Below are positions 41,711-52,416 of a DNA stretch of 64,000 nt, one piece after another (positions within the stretch are counted from its first letter, which is position 1; every line of letters begins with the position of its first letter). Made by a program: the position numbers and the translations under genes. The DNA comes from Janibacter indicus. Lineage in GTDB: Bacteria; Actinomycetota; Actinomycetes; Actinomycetales; Dermatophilaceae. Under the pieces are notes generated by a model. The model was not told the DNA's origin. It saw nothing but the letters and a program-made list of their open reading frames with translations, and ran no database searches. The DNA is taken from positions 186,001 to 250,000 of the forward strand of contig NZ_FWXN01000001.1 in assembly GCF_900176385.1 (NCBI RefSeq). The letters run 5' to 3'.

Positions 41711-42427
41711 TCAGGTGCGCTGGTTGAAGGTCAGGTAGTAGCGCAGCTGGGTCGAGGTGTTGACCGCCCAGGCGACCTTGACGTTGACCGTCGAGGTGCG
41801 GCTGGAGTCGCCCGGGACGGGCGCGGTGCACGTGGCGGTGCGGCCCTCGATGAGGACGATCCCGCCGATGCAGTTGATGTCGGACTTGGTGTGGCCGTAC
41901 TGGCTCATGCCGCGCGCGATCTGGCCCTCGAGCTCGTCGGCGCTCAGCTGGTGCCTGCTGCTCGTGTTGGGCGTGCCGGAGGGGGCCGGCGGGACCGACT
42001 GCGTCGTCGAGGAGGGCGGCGTGTACGTCGACGAGGGCGTCGTCGGCTCGGTCGTCGTCGTGGGCTCGGTCGTCGTCGTGGGCTCGGTGGTCGGGTCCTC
42101 GGTGGTGGGGTCCTCGGTGGGGTCCTCGGTCGACGACGCGCTCGTCGTCTCCTCGTCACTGTCGTTGAGGGCGACCAGGCCGATGCCGCCGGCGCAGACG
42201 AGGGCGAGCACGAGGCCGATGGCGCCGACGACCCAGGCCCACACGGGGACGCCGCCCTTGGCCGGGGGAGTGCCGCCGGGGCCGCCGGGCTGACCGCCGT
42301 AGGGGTTGGTCGCCTGCTGACCGTAGGGCTGCTGGCCGTAACCGGGCTGCTGGCCGTAGGGCTGCTGCTGCCCGTAGGGCTGCTGGTGCGGACCGGGCTG
42401 TCCCGGAGGGGTGGGGGGCTGCGTCAT
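41711..42427 (-). CDS. DUF4333-type membrane-anchored protein with PYGQQ repeats
   Basis: 238 aa. The cytoplasmic N-terminus is Gln/Pro/Gly/Tyr-rich (PYGQQQPYGQQPGYGQQPYG). One membrane helix follows (VWAWVVGAIGLVLALVCAGG, about 64-83), then a Thr/Glu/Pro linker and a C-terminal extracellular DUF4333-like domain with INCIGGIVLIEGRTATCTAP (two Cys, probably a disulfide). The function is unknown. ATG 42427 overlaps the stop of the DCC oxidoreductase gene by 4 bp, so they form an operon. The longer in-frame extension upstream runs antisense over that gene and is not used. Confidence 0.82.
   Translation of the reverse strand: MTQPPTPPGQPGPHQQPYGQQQPYGQQPGYGQQPYGQQATNPYGGQPGGPGGTPPAKGGVPVWAWVVGAIGLVLALVCAGGIGLVALNDSDEETTSASSTEDPTEDPTTEDPTTEPTTTTEPTTTTEPTTPSSTYTPPSSTTQSVPPAPSGTPNTSSRHQLSADELEGQIARGMSQYGHTKSDINCIGGIVLIEGRTATCTAPVPGDSSRTSTVNVKVAWAVNTSTQLRYYLTFNQRT
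42036..42135. repeat. Low-complexity coding repeat in the DUF4333 protein linker
   Basis: Short units such as GTCGTCGTCGTGGGCTCGGT and GGTCCTCGGTGG repeat in tandem, encoding Thr/Glu/Pro blocks (TTTTEPTTTTEP, STEDPTEDPTTEDP). It is a likely site of length variation. Confidence 0.65.
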
Positions 42428-42819
42428 GACTCTCCCTGCTCGCGATGCGCCGGGAGGCTGCATGCTGGCGTTCCCCCCGGAAATACCTGTCTGTGTCCTG
42501 CAACCCAACGGTATCCAACACCTGCCAGTGCGTGCAGACCGGGCAGGCGCAGCAGCAGCGCCACCGGCCTGACCCACCACCGGGAGGCGGCGAGGAGGTC
42601 GGCCACCGCGTCGTGCCCAGAGCTGGTCCGCCCGTCGGCGGCCACCCACTGCAGGGCCTCGTCGCACTGCTCCTGCGTCAGGCCGAGCGAAGGGAGGTCC
42701 AGCCGCTGGCTCGGGGCGACGTCGTAGTCGTCGGGGGAGCGGCGCAGGCGACGCTGCACGAGGTCGGCGCACGTGGTGCACATGCCGCAGTCGCCGTCGA
42801 AGACGAGGATCGGTCGCAT
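42424..42819 (-). CDS. DCC-family thiol-disulfide oxidoreductase (DUF393)
   Basis: 131 aa. The N-terminal PILVFDGDCGMCTTCADLVQ carries the DxxCxxC signature of the DCC family (D8, G, C11, C14 region), a thioredoxin-like group of uncertain substrate. A hydrophobic segment near the C-terminus (VRPVALLLRLPGLHALAG) is typical. ATG 42819 is used. Its end is coupled to the DUF4333 membrane gene, whose extracellular domain has a cysteine pair; a functional link is speculative. It is divergent from amt. Confidence 0.87.
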   Translation of the reverse strand: MRPILVFDGDCGMCTTCADLVQRRLRRSPDDYDVAPSQRLDLPSLGLTQEQCDEALQWVAADGRTSSGHDAVADLLAASRWWVRPVALLLRLPGLHALAGVGYRWVAGHRQVFPGGTPACSLPAHREQGES

Positions 42820-42888
42820 GGACCGATCGTCCCACCCAGTGGGACGCACCCGCTCGCGACACAGAGGATTAACACGTACGGGTGAGGG

Positions 42889-42926
42889 GAAACACCACCG
42901 AAACATCTCGCGCGCCGTGGTGAAAC
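42889..42926 (+). promoter_or_regulatory. GlnR-like box array upstream of amt
   Basis: GAAAC occurs at 42889-42893, 42900-42904 and 42922-42926. Starts are 11 and 22 bp apart, matching the GlnR spacing of 5-mers separated by 6 bp. It lies 24-60 bp before the amt start. GlnR activates amt-glnK-glnD on nitrogen limitation in other actinobacteria. Confidence 0.6.
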
Positions 42927-42949
42927 TGCGGCGCACGAGTCTTCCACCT

Positions 42950-44724
<1,775 letters not shown>

Positions 44725-44736
44725 GCCTCGGACACC

Positions 44737-47109
44737 ATGACCCGCACCGGAAGCGACATGCGATCCGCGCGGCTCGATCTCGCCGGCACCCGGGAGTTCA
44801 CGCTCCCGGGTGCCGGCGAGGCCCGCCGCGCCGCGATCAGCGAGGCGACCCGCAGCTGGCTGACCGATCTCCACCTCGACGCCGTGGGGGAGCGCCCCGG
44901 CATCGCGCTCGCTGCGGTGGGCTCCCTGGGGCGTGGCTGGTCCGGCCCGCTCAGCGACCTCGACCTCGTCCTCGTCCACGACGGCCGCAGCATCCGCGCC
45001 GACGACCTCACGGCCATGGCCGACCGGCTCTGGTACCCGATCTGGGACTCCGGGCTCGCGCTCGACCACTCGGTCCGCTCCGCGGCCGAGTGCCGCAGCG
45101 TCGCCCGGGAGGACCTTTCAGCGGCGGTCGGCCTGCTCGACCTCTCCCTCGTCGCCGGCGACGAGGAGCTCGTCGCGGGGGTCCGCTCCACCGTCTCCCA
45201 CGACTGGCGCTCGGGTGCCCGCACCCGGCTGCCGCAGTTCGTCGAGTCCGTGCGCGCCCGCCACCACCGGCACGGCGACCTCAGCCAGCAGATCGAGCCG
45301 GACCTCAAGGAGGCCCTCGGCGGCCTGCGGGACGTCACCGTGCTCGACGCCCTCACCCGGGCCTGGCTCACCGACCGACCGCACGGTGCCGTCGGACCGG
45401 CCCTGACCCGGCTGCTCGACGTGCGTGACGCCCTGCACGTCGTGAGCGGGCGCGGCCGCGACCGGCTGCTGCGCGAGGAGCACGACGCCGTCGCCGCACT
45501 GCTCGGCCACGCCGACGCCGACGAGCTGCTCACGAGCGTCTCGAGCAGCGCCCGCACCATCGCCTGGGCCCTCGAGTCGACGATGCGCCGTGCCGGTCAG
45601 AGCCAGCGTGCCCGCGTCCTGCGGGTCGGCCCGCGCCGCCCGTCGATGACCCCGCTCGGGCACGGACTCTTCGCGCACGACGGCGAGGCCGTCCTCGGTA
45701 CAACCCGGCTCGTCGGCGTCGACCCGACCCTCCCCCTTCGCGCCGGTGTCGTCGCCGCACGCCACCGCCTGCCGCTCGCGCCGCAGACCCTGACCAACCT
45801 CGCCGACTGCCCGGACCTGCCGACACCGTGGGACCGTCAGTCCCGCGACCTGCTCACCGACCTGCTCGCCGCCGGACCCGGGCTCGAGGCCGTCTGGGAG
45901 GGGCTCGACCAGGTCGGCGTCGTCGAGCGCTGGCTGCCGGAGTGGGCCGCTGTGCGGTGCCGCCCGCAGCACAACCCCGTGCACCGGCACACCGTCGACC
46001 GGCACCTGCTCGAGACCGTCGCGCAAGCCACGGCGCTCGCCCGCGATGTCGCCCGCCCGGACCTGCTGCTGCTCGCCGCGCTCCTCCACGACATCGGCAA
46101 GATCGCCGGGGCCCGTGACCACTCCCGCACCGGTGCCGACATCGCCGACACCGTCCTGCGGCGCTGGGGACTGGCCGACGCCGACCGCGAGCTCGTCGTG
46201 CTCCTCGTGCGCGAGCACCTGACGCTCATCGAGATGGCCACGCGCCGTGACCTCTCCGACCCGGCGACGTCGGCCGCCGTGTGCGACCTCGTGGGCCAGG
46301 ACCCGCAGGCCTTCGAGCTGCTGCGGGCGCTCACCGTCGCCGACGCCCGGGCCGCCGGCCCCACCGCGTGGACCGACTGGCGCGCCAGCCTGCTCGACAC
46401 GTTGACCGGGCAGGTTCGCGACCGGCTCACCGGGGTGGCGCCGCCGGTGCCGCCGCTCGCCCCTGACCCGCAGGTCGACGAGGAGGCCCTCGGCGACGTC
46501 GTCGCCGGCCGGCCGCACGTGCGCGTCGACCCGGGGCCGGGTGGCTGGACGCTGACGATCCACGGCCGCGACCGCACGGGGCTCTTCGCCGACACCGCCG
46601 GCCTGCTCGCGGCCCACGGCATGACCGTGCGCCGCGCCCGGCTGGCGACGGTCGACGGCATCGCCGTCGACGAGTGGTTCGTCGAGTCGCCAGGGGGAGA
46701 CCCTCCGGAGCCGCTGCGGATCACGGCCGGGCTGACCCGGCTCGAGGCCGGTGACCGCGCGGCACTCGGCTCGCTCGCGCGCCGTCGCCGCGGCCCGGAG
46801 CGTCCGGGGACGGCCGGCGGCACGCGGGCCTTCGTGCTGCCCAGCGCCGGGAGCGGGGCGACGGTCATCGAGGTGCGCTCGCAGGACCGCCCCGGGCTGC
46901 TGCACGACCTCGGTCTGGTCCTCGCCGCCGAGGGGATCAGCGTGCGCTCCGCGCACATCTCAACCCACGCGGGGCAGACCCTGGACACCTTCTACGTCAC
47001 CGACCGGGACGGTCGGGAGCTCGGTCCGGCGGCCGTGGCGCGGGCCGTGTCGGCCGTCATCGACGGGTGTGACGGGGAGGTGGACGAAGGGAGCGCCGCG
47101 GGCAGATAA
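44737..47109 (+). CDS. glnD: [Protein-PII] uridylyl/adenylyltransferase
   Basis: 790 aa. Modifies and demodifies P-II in response to nitrogen status; in actinobacteria the modification of GlnK is adenylylation. The nucleotidyltransferase motif is LGRGWSGPLSDLDLVLVHDG (about 64-83). The HD domain has HRHTVDRHLLE and LLLAALLHDIGKIAG (about 445-459). Two C-terminal ACT domains start near 600 (GGWTLTIHGRDRTGLFADTA) and 710 (VIEVRSQDRPGLLHDLGLVL). ATG 44737 is 12 bp after glnK. Its stop codon TAA overlaps the ffh -10 box. Confidence 0.95.
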   Translation: MTRTGSDMRSARLDLAGTREFTLPGAGEARRAAISEATRSWLTDLHLDAVGERPGIALAAVGSLGRGWSGPLSDLDLVLVHDGRSIRADDLTAMADRLWYPIWDSGLALDHSVRSAAECRSVAREDLSAAVGLLDLSLVAGDEELVAGVRSTVSHDWRSGARTRLPQFVESVRARHHRHGDLSQQIEPDLKEALGGLRDVTVLDALTRAWLTDRPHGAVGPALTRLLDVRDALHVVSGRGRDRLLREEHDAVAALLGHADADELLTSVSSSARTIAWALESTMRRAGQSQRARVLRVGPRRPSMTPLGHGLFAHDGEAVLGTTRLVGVDPTLPLRAGVVAARHRLPLAPQTLTNLADCPDLPTPWDRQSRDLLTDLLAAGPGLEAVWEGLDQVGVVERWLPEWAAVRCRPQHNPVHRHTVDRHLLETVAQATALARDVARPDLLLLAALLHDIGKIAGARDHSRTGADIADTVLRRWGLADADRELVVLLVREHLTLIEMATRRDLSDPATSAAVCDLVGQDPQAFELLRALTVADARAAGPTAWTDWRASLLDTLTGQVRDRLTGVAPPVPPLAPDPQVDEEALGDVVAGRPHVRVDPGPGGWTLTIHGRDRTGLFADTAGLLAAHGMTVRRARLATVDGIAVDEWFVESPGGDPPEPLRITAGLTRLEAGDRAALGSLARRRRGPERPGTAGGTRAFVLPSAGSGATVIEVRSQDRPGLLHDLGLVLAAEGISVRSAHISTHAGQTLDTFYVTDRDGRELGPAAVARAVSAVIDGCDGEVDEGSAAGR

Positions 47110-47112
47110 CCT
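47107..47112 (+). promoter_or_regulatory. Leaderless -10 element of ffh, overlapping the glnD stop codon
   Basis: TAACCT lies 7 nt before GTG 47120. Its first three bases are the glnD stop TAA. ffh probably has its own promoter in addition to read-through. Confidence 0.5.
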
Positions 47113-47119
47113 TGGCCGG

Positions 47120-48742
47120 GTGTTCACCAGCCTGTCCGACCGCCTGACCGCGACCTTCAAGAACCTCCGCGGCAAGGGGCGCCTGTCCGAGTCCGACGTC
47201 AACAAGACCGTCCGTGACATCCGCATGGCGCTCATCGACGCCGATGTGGCGCTGCCCGTCGTCAAGGAGTTCACCGCCGCCGTCCGCGAGCGGGCCACCG
47301 GCGCGGAGGTGAGCCAGGCGCTCAACCCCGCCCAGCAGGTCATCAAGATCGTCAACGACGAGCTCGTGACGATCCTCGGTGGCAACACCCGCACGATCCA
47401 GTTCGCCAAGCGGCCGCCGACGGTCATCATGCTCGCGGGCCTCCAGGGCTCCGGCAAGACGACCTTCGCCGGCAAGCTGGGCGCCTGGCTCAAGGAGCAG
47501 GGGCACACCCCGCTGCTCGTCGCGGCCGACCTGCAGCGCCCCAATGCCGTCACCCAGCTCGAGGTGACCGGTCAGCGCGCCGGGGTCCCGGTCTTCGCGC
47601 CCGAGCGCGGCAACACCGGCGGCCACGACGCGGTCCTCGAGTCGGGGGAGGGCACCCGCTCCTTCGGTGACCCGGTCGGCGTGAGCCGCGCCGGCATCGC
47701 GCACGCGCAGGCCCAGCAGCACGACGTCGTCATCGTCGACACCGCCGGCCGCCTCGCCGTCGACGCCGAGCTGATGCAGCAGGCCGCCGACATCCGCGCC
47801 GCGATCGAGCCTGACGAGGTCCTCTTCGTCATCGACTCGATGATCGGCCAGGCCGCGGTCGAGACCGCGCGTGCCTTCGCCGAGGGCGTCGACTTCACCG
47901 GTGTCGTCCTGTCGAAGCTCGACGGTGACGCCCGAGGTGGTGCCGCGCTGTCCGTCGCGGGCACGACGGGGCGGCCGATCATGTTCGCCTCCACCGGCGA
48001 GCAGACCAAGGACATCGAGGTCTTCCACCCCGACCGCATGGCCGGTCGGATCCTCGACATGGGTGACGTCCTCACGCTCATCGAGCAGGCCGAGCGCGCC
48101 TTCGAGCGTGGCGAGGCCGAGGAGATGCAGCGCAAGTTCCTCGCCGAGGAGGACTTCACCTTCGACGACTTCCTCCAGCAGATGTCCGCGATCAAGCGGA
48201 TGGGCTCGCTGAAGTCGATGCTCAAGATGATGCCGGGCATGGGCCAGATGTCGGCCCAGCTCGACGCCCTCGACGAGCGGGAGTTCGACCGGGTCGAGGC
48301 GATGGTCCGCTCGATGACCCCCTTCGAGCGCACCCACCCCAAGCAGATCAACGGCTCGCGCCGCTCGCGCATCGCCAAGGGCTCAGGCGTCACGGTCTCC
48401 GAGGTCAACCAGCTGCTCGAGCGCTTCACCGAGGCGCAGAAGATGATGAAGCAGATGGCCCGCGGTGGCGGCATGCCGGGCATGCCCGGCGTCCCCGGCA
48501 TGGGCGGCGGGGGCCGCAAGAAGCAGACCAAGCAGCCGCAGAAGAAGGGCAAGTCCGGCAATCCCGCCAAGCGCGCCCAGCAGGAGCGCGAGGCAGCCGA
48601 GCGGGCTGCTGGCCGCGGGCCTGCCGGGTCCTCCTTCGGTGGCGGCGGCGGTGCACAGGGCGGACCGGGCGGCCTCCCGGCCGACCTCGACCCGAGCCAG
48701 CTGCCGAAGGGTTTCGACAAGTTCCTGGGCGGGGGCAGCTGA
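47120..48742 (+). CDS. ffh: Signal recognition particle protein (SRP54)
   Basis: 540 aa. Binds signal sequences and 4.5S RNA, and partners with FtsY. The N domain covers about 1-85. The GTPase has LAGLQGSGKTTFAGKLGAWL (G1, about 105-124), DTAGRLAVDAELMQ (about 208-221) and LSKLDGDARGGAALSVAGTT (about 267-286). The M domain from about 325 is Met-rich (GSLKSMLKMMPGMGQMSAQL) with the RNA-binding GSRRSRIAKGSG. A Gly/Lys-rich tail follows. GTG 47120 is set by the canonical start and the -10 box. Confidence 0.97.
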   Translation: MFTSLSDRLTATFKNLRGKGRLSESDVNKTVRDIRMALIDADVALPVVKEFTAAVRERATGAEVSQALNPAQQVIKIVNDELVTILGGNTRTIQFAKRPPTVIMLAGLQGSGKTTFAGKLGAWLKEQGHTPLLVAADLQRPNAVTQLEVTGQRAGVPVFAPERGNTGGHDAVLESGEGTRSFGDPVGVSRAGIAHAQAQQHDVVIVDTAGRLAVDAELMQQAADIRAAIEPDEVLFVIDSMIGQAAVETARAFAEGVDFTGVVLSKLDGDARGGAALSVAGTTGRPIMFASTGEQTKDIEVFHPDRMAGRILDMGDVLTLIEQAERAFERGEAEEMQRKFLAEEDFTFDDFLQQMSAIKRMGSLKSMLKMMPGMGQMSAQLDALDEREFDRVEAMVRSMTPFERTHPKQINGSRRSRIAKGSGVTVSEVNQLLERFTEAQKMMKQMARGGGMPGMPGVPGMGGGGRKKQTKQPQKKGKSGNPAKRAQQEREAAERAAGRGPAGSSFGGGGGAQGGPGGLPADLDPSQLPKGFDKFLGGGS

Positions 48743-48749
48743 GCCCGGC

Positions 48750-49550
48750 ATGAGCACGCCGATGCTGCACGCCGTGACCTCGGGGGAGTCCGGTCCCCGG
48801 GTCGCCTTCTGCCACGGCCTCTTCGGGCAGGGCCGCAACTGGACCCAGATCGCCAAGGGCCTGGTGGACATCTGCCGCCCGACGCTGCTCGACATGCCTG
48901 ACCACGGGCGCTCGCCGTGGACCGAGCGCTTCGACTACGCCGGGGCGGCCGACCTCGTCGCCGACTCCCTTCGTGCGATCGACGACACCGAGCCGTGGAT
49001 CGTCGTCGGGCACTCCATGGGCGGCAAGATCGCCATGCTCGTGGCCCTGCGCCACCCCGAGCTCGTCGACCGGCTGTGCGTCGTCGACATCTCTCCGGCC
49101 GCGACGACGAGCTTCAGCGAGTTCGAGACGTACATCGCCGCGATGCAGGCGATGGACCTCGGCAGCATCACCACCCGTGAGCAGGCCGACGCGGCGATGC
49201 GCGAGGCCGCACCCGATCCGGGGGTGCGGGCCTTCCTCCTGCAGAACCTGCGCCGGGAGGGCGACGGCTGGCGCTGGCAGCCCAACCTCGAGGTGATCGG
49301 CCGCGACATCGCCACCATCGGCGGCTGGCCCACCGACGAGGTGGCGGGTCTCGCCCCCTTCGACAAGACGGTGCTGTGGCTCGCCGGCGAGCGATCGCTC
49401 TACGTCACCGACGACGACCTCGCCGAGATGCGACGGCTCTTCCCCCGGGTGCGGCTCGTGACCGTCAAGGGTGTCGGGCACTGGGTGCACTCCGAGGCGC
49501 CCGAGGTGACGCTCCAGGCGCTGCGGGCGCTCATCACCTCGTCGCGCTGA
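48750..49550 (+). CDS. Alpha/beta-hydrolase
   Basis: 266 aa. A YbfF/epoxide-hydrolase-like fold: VAFCHGLFGQGRNWTQIAKG (oxyanion region, about 17-36), DMPDHGRSPW, the nucleophile elbow VVGHSMGGKIAM (Ser at about 90) and the catalytic His in GVGHWVHSEAP (about 243-253). The cap covers about 120-190. The substrate is unknown. ATG 48750 lies 7 bp after ffh, so it may be cotranscribed. Confidence 0.9.
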   Translation: MSTPMLHAVTSGESGPRVAFCHGLFGQGRNWTQIAKGLVDICRPTLLDMPDHGRSPWTERFDYAGAADLVADSLRAIDDTEPWIVVGHSMGGKIAMLVALRHPELVDRLCVVDISPAATTSFSEFETYIAAMQAMDLGSITTREQADAAMREAAPDPGVRAFLLQNLRREGDGWRWQPNLEVIGRDIATIGGWPTDEVAGLAPFDKTVLWLAGERSLYVTDDDLAEMRRLFPRVRLVTVKGVGHWVHSEAPEVTLQALRALITSSR

Positions 49551-49618
49551 CGCCGGAGTGTGATGGAGTAGAGGGGTCCGGCGGACCAGCCGGGCACCCC
49601 GACCGAGAGGACCCGATC

Positions 49619-50263
49619 ATGTCCCGCATCGTCGTCATCGGTGGCCACGGCAAGGTGGCTCTGCTGCTCACCCCGATCCTCGCCGAACTCGGGCACTCGG
49701 TGACCTCCGTCATCCGCAACTCCGATCACGCCGCCGACGTCGAGGCGGCAGGGGCGACCCCGCACGTCGCCGATGTCGAGATGCTCGACACCGACGGCAT
49801 CGCCGAGGTCCTCGCGGGCCACGACGCGGTCGTGTGGTCCGCCGGCGCCGGCGGGGGAGACCCCGAGCGCACCCGGGCCGTGGACCAGGACGCGGCGATC
49901 CGCTCGATGGAGGCCGCGCGACAGGCCGGCGTGCGGCGCTACGTCATGCTGAGCTACTGCGGCGCCGGGCCCGACCACGGCGTCGACCCGAGCAACCCCT
50001 TCCACGCATATGCCGAGGCCAAGGCCGCGGCCGACGAGCACCTGCGCGGCACCGACCTCGACTGGACCGTCCTCGGGCCGAGCAGCCTGACCCTTGACCC
50101 GCCGACCGGCAAGATCCAGGTCGGCCGGGAGGGGAGCGGCCAGGTCTCGCGAGCCAATGTCGCCCGGGTCATCGCGGCGACCCTCGAGGCCAACGGCACC
50201 GTGCGGCGCACCATCGAGTTCCACGACGGGGAGACCCCGATCGACGAGGCGATCTCGGGCTAG
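49619..50263 (+). CDS. Atypical short-chain dehydrogenase/reductase (NAD(P)-binding)
   Basis: 214 aa Rossmann protein of the YwnB/SDR-a5 type. The dinucleotide motif is IVVIGGHGKVALLLTPIL (residues 4-21; GGxGxxA pattern). VMLSYCGAGPD (about 110-120) and FHAYAEAKAAADEHLRGTDL (about 128-147) carry the shortened YxxxK-like region. It probably binds NADPH; the substrate is unknown. ATG 49619 has GAGAGGA upstream. Its TAG stop forms part of the -10 box of the next gene. Confidence 0.9.
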   Translation: MSRIVVIGGHGKVALLLTPILAELGHSVTSVIRNSDHAADVEAAGATPHVADVEMLDTDGIAEVLAGHDAVVWSAGAGGGDPERTRAVDQDAAIRSMEAARQAGVRRYVMLSYCGAGPDHGVDPSNPFHAYAEAKAAADEHLRGTDLDWTVLGPSSLTLDPPTGKIQVGREGSGQVSRANVARVIAATLEANGTVRRTIEFHDGETPIDEAISG

Positions 50264-50266
50264 CCT
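50261..50266 (+). promoter_or_regulatory. Leaderless -10 element of the amidohydrolase gene
   Basis: TAGCCT lies 6 nt before ATG 50273 and includes the TAG stop of the upstream gene. Confidence 0.5.
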
Positions 50267-50272
50267 CGGGTC

Positions 50273-51361
50273 ATGGCTGAAGTGCTGCACGTCAAGGGCG
50301 AGGTGCTGGTCTCCGAGCAGGAGAGCGTGCCCGAGCTGTGGATCATCGACGGCAAGGTCTCCTTCACGCCGCCGACCAGCGGTGACGTCGAGACGGTGAC
50401 CGGCTACGTCCTGCCGGGCTTCGTCGACGCGCACTGCCACGTCGGTCTCGACGCCCACGGGGCGGCCGACGAGGCGACGAGCGAGCAGCAGGCGCTCACC
50501 GACCGAAACGCCGGGACGCTGCTCATCCGTGACGCCGGCTCCCCGGCCGACACCCGCTGGATCGACGAGCGCGACGACCTGCCCAAGATCATCCGCGCCG
50601 GCCGGCACATCGCCCGGACCAAGCGCTACATCCGCAACTACGCGCACGAGGTCGAGCCCGAGCAGCTCGTCTCGCGTGTGCGGGCCGAGGCCCGTGCCGG
50701 CGACGGCTGGGTCAAGCTCGTCGGCGACTGGATCGACCGCGGAGTCGGCGACCTGGCTCCCTGCTGGCCCCGCGAGGTGCTCGTCGAGGCGATCGCCGCC
50801 GCCCACGAGGAGGGGGCGCGGGTGACCGCCCACTGCTTCGGCGAGGAGTCGCTCGCCGACTTCGCCGCCGCGGGCACCGACTGCATCGAGCACGCCACGG
50901 GGCTGGTGCCGGAGACGATCTCGACCTTCGCCGAGCAGGGCATCGCGATCGTGCCGACCCTGGTCAACATCGAGACCTTCCCGCAGATCGCGGCCCCCGC
51001 CGCGGAGAAGTTCCCCGACTACCACCGGCACATGCTGCAGCTGCACGAACGGCGCTTCGAGACGATCGCCGCGGCACACGACGCCGGCATCGACGTCTTC
51101 GTCGGCACCGACGCCGGGGGCTCGCTGCCGCACGGCCTCGTCGCGCAGGAGATGGAGCTGCTCACCCGCGCGGGCTTCTCCACCCGCGAGGCCCTGGCGG
51201 CCGGCACGTGGCGCTCCCGTGAGTGGCTGGGCCAGCCCGCCATCGTCGAGGGCGAGGACGCCGACCTCGTCGTCCTCGCCGACGACCCCCGCGAGGACGT
51301 GCGCGCCTGCGGCACACCGGCACACGTCATCCTGCGGGGCGCTCGCGTGGGCGGTCGCTGA
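50273..51361 (+). CDS. Amidohydrolase-family protein
   Basis: 362 aa. Metal-dependent hydrolase of the amidohydrolase superfamily (imidazolonepropionase/prolidase-like branch). The N-terminal beta-sandwich is followed by GYVLPGFVDAHCHVGLDAHG (HxH metal site, about 44-63). A carboxylated-Lys candidate lies in GWVKLVGDWIDRG, metal His residues in VTAHCFGEES and CIEHATGL, and the Asp in VFVGTDAGGSLPHG (about 277-290). The C-terminal EGEDADLVVLADDPREDVRA is standard. The substrate is unknown. Confidence 0.9.
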   Translation: MAEVLHVKGEVLVSEQESVPELWIIDGKVSFTPPTSGDVETVTGYVLPGFVDAHCHVGLDAHGAADEATSEQQALTDRNAGTLLIRDAGSPADTRWIDERDDLPKIIRAGRHIARTKRYIRNYAHEVEPEQLVSRVRAEARAGDGWVKLVGDWIDRGVGDLAPCWPREVLVEAIAAAHEEGARVTAHCFGEESLADFAAAGTDCIEHATGLVPETISTFAEQGIAIVPTLVNIETFPQIAAPAAEKFPDYHRHMLQLHERRFETIAAAHDAGIDVFVGTDAGGSLPHGLVAQEMELLTRAGFSTREALAAGTWRSREWLGQPAIVEGEDADLVVLADDPREDVRACGTPAHVILRGARVGGR

Positions 51362-51394
51362 CGACCTTCGACCCGTGGGGTCGGCGGGCGGGGG

Positions 51395-52315
51395 TCAGGC
51401 CGGCTCGCCGACGAGCTCGCGCTCGGTCTCGCCGTCGGTGGCTGCCGCGTCGGCGGCGACCTCCGCGCGGTGCGCGCGGATGCTCCAGGCCACGGCACCG
51501 ATCCACAGGGCGAGGATCAGGACGTAGGCGGTCACGGTGGGGGTGCCGGTGATGCCAACGCTCTCGAGGATCGTCTTGGAGTTGGTGAGGACGATGATCC
51601 CGCCGACGGCGGACCCGAGGACGCGCGGGGGGATGGTGCGCACGAGCCACGCGGCGATCGGAGCGGCGATGACGCCACCGAGCAGCAGCATGGCCACCCA
51701 CGAGAAGTTGATCCCCTGGGAGCCGAGCGCGGCGAGGAAGCCGATGCTCGCGGAGAGGGAGATGAGGAACTCGCTGGTGTCGATGGAGCCGATGACCTTG
51801 CGCGGCTCCAGGCGGCCGCTGGCGAGGATCGCCGGGGTGCCGACGGGACCCCAGCCACCGCCACCGGTCGCGTCCACGAAGCCACCGAAGAGCCCCAGGG
51901 GAGCGAGGAAGCGCTTGCGCAGCGGGGTGCCGAGGCGATCCTTGCGCAGCCCCTTGAAGGTGAAGCGCAGCAGGACGTAGAGACCCAGGGCCAGCAGGAT
52001 GCCGGACATGATCGGCTGGGCCGTCGACGTGTCGAGGCTGGCGAGGAAGGTCGCGCCGGCGAAGGCGCCCACCGCGCCGGGGACGCCGATCTTGAGCACG
52101 ACCGGCCAGTCGACGTTGCCGAAGCGCCAGTGCGAGGCGCCCGAGACGAGCGTCGTGCCGATCTCGGCGAGGTGGACCGTGGCGGAGGCAGCGACGGGGT
52201 TGGTGCCGATGGCCAGGAGCAGGGTGGTCGTCGTGACGCCGTAGGCCATGCCGAGCGATCCGTCGACGAGCTGGGCGAGGAGGCCGACGACGGCCAGGAG
52301 GACGAGCTTGCGCAT
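51395..52315 (-). CDS. TauE/SafE-family sulfite/organosulfonate exporter
   Basis: 306 aa with about eight membrane helices. TauE/SafE repeats are visible: LVDGSLGMAYGVTTTTLLLA (about 16-35) and GGFVDATGGGGWGPVGTPAIL (about 141-161), plus ATVHLAEIGTTLVSG. These permeases export small sulfur or organic anions. The reverse-strand promoter at 52388-52416 and the divergent Rrf2 regulator suggest sulfur-responsive control, which is inferred. The C-terminus is a charged cytoplasmic tail. Confidence 0.92.
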   Translation of the reverse strand: MRKLVLLAVVGLLAQLVDGSLGMAYGVTTTTLLLAIGTNPVAASATVHLAEIGTTLVSGASHWRFGNVDWPVVLKIGVPGAVGAFAGATFLASLDTSTAQPIMSGILLALGLYVLLRFTFKGLRKDRLGTPLRKRFLAPLGLFGGFVDATGGGGWGPVGTPAILASGRLEPRKVIGSIDTSEFLISLSASIGFLAALGSQGINFSWVAMLLLGGVIAAPIAAWLVRTIPPRVLGSAVGGIIVLTNSKTILESVGITGTPTVTAYVLILALWIGAVAWSIRAHRAEVAADAAATDGETERELVGEPA

Positions 52316-52368
52316 ACGGAGGACTCTTTCCGTGAGGAGTGTGCGACGGCCCGGGAAGTCAGGACATC

Positions 52369-52378
52369 TCCCATGGGA
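52369..52378. promoter_or_regulatory. Palindrome TCCCATGGGA between tauE and the Rrf2 gene
   Basis: A perfect 10-bp palindrome lies just downstream of the tauE -10 box. It is a possible Rrf2-regulator operator. Confidence 0.35.
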
Positions 52379-52387
52379 CTAGAGGGA

Positions 52388-52416
52388 GTTTTACCTACGG
52401 CTCGCTTATGGGTCAA
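52388..52416 (-). promoter_or_regulatory. Sigma-70-type promoter of the TauE exporter gene
   Basis: On the minus strand TTGACC (-35) and TAAAAC (-10) are separated by exactly 17 bp, in a local AT-rich patch unusual for this window. The leader to ATG 52315 is about 70 nt. Confidence 0.55.
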
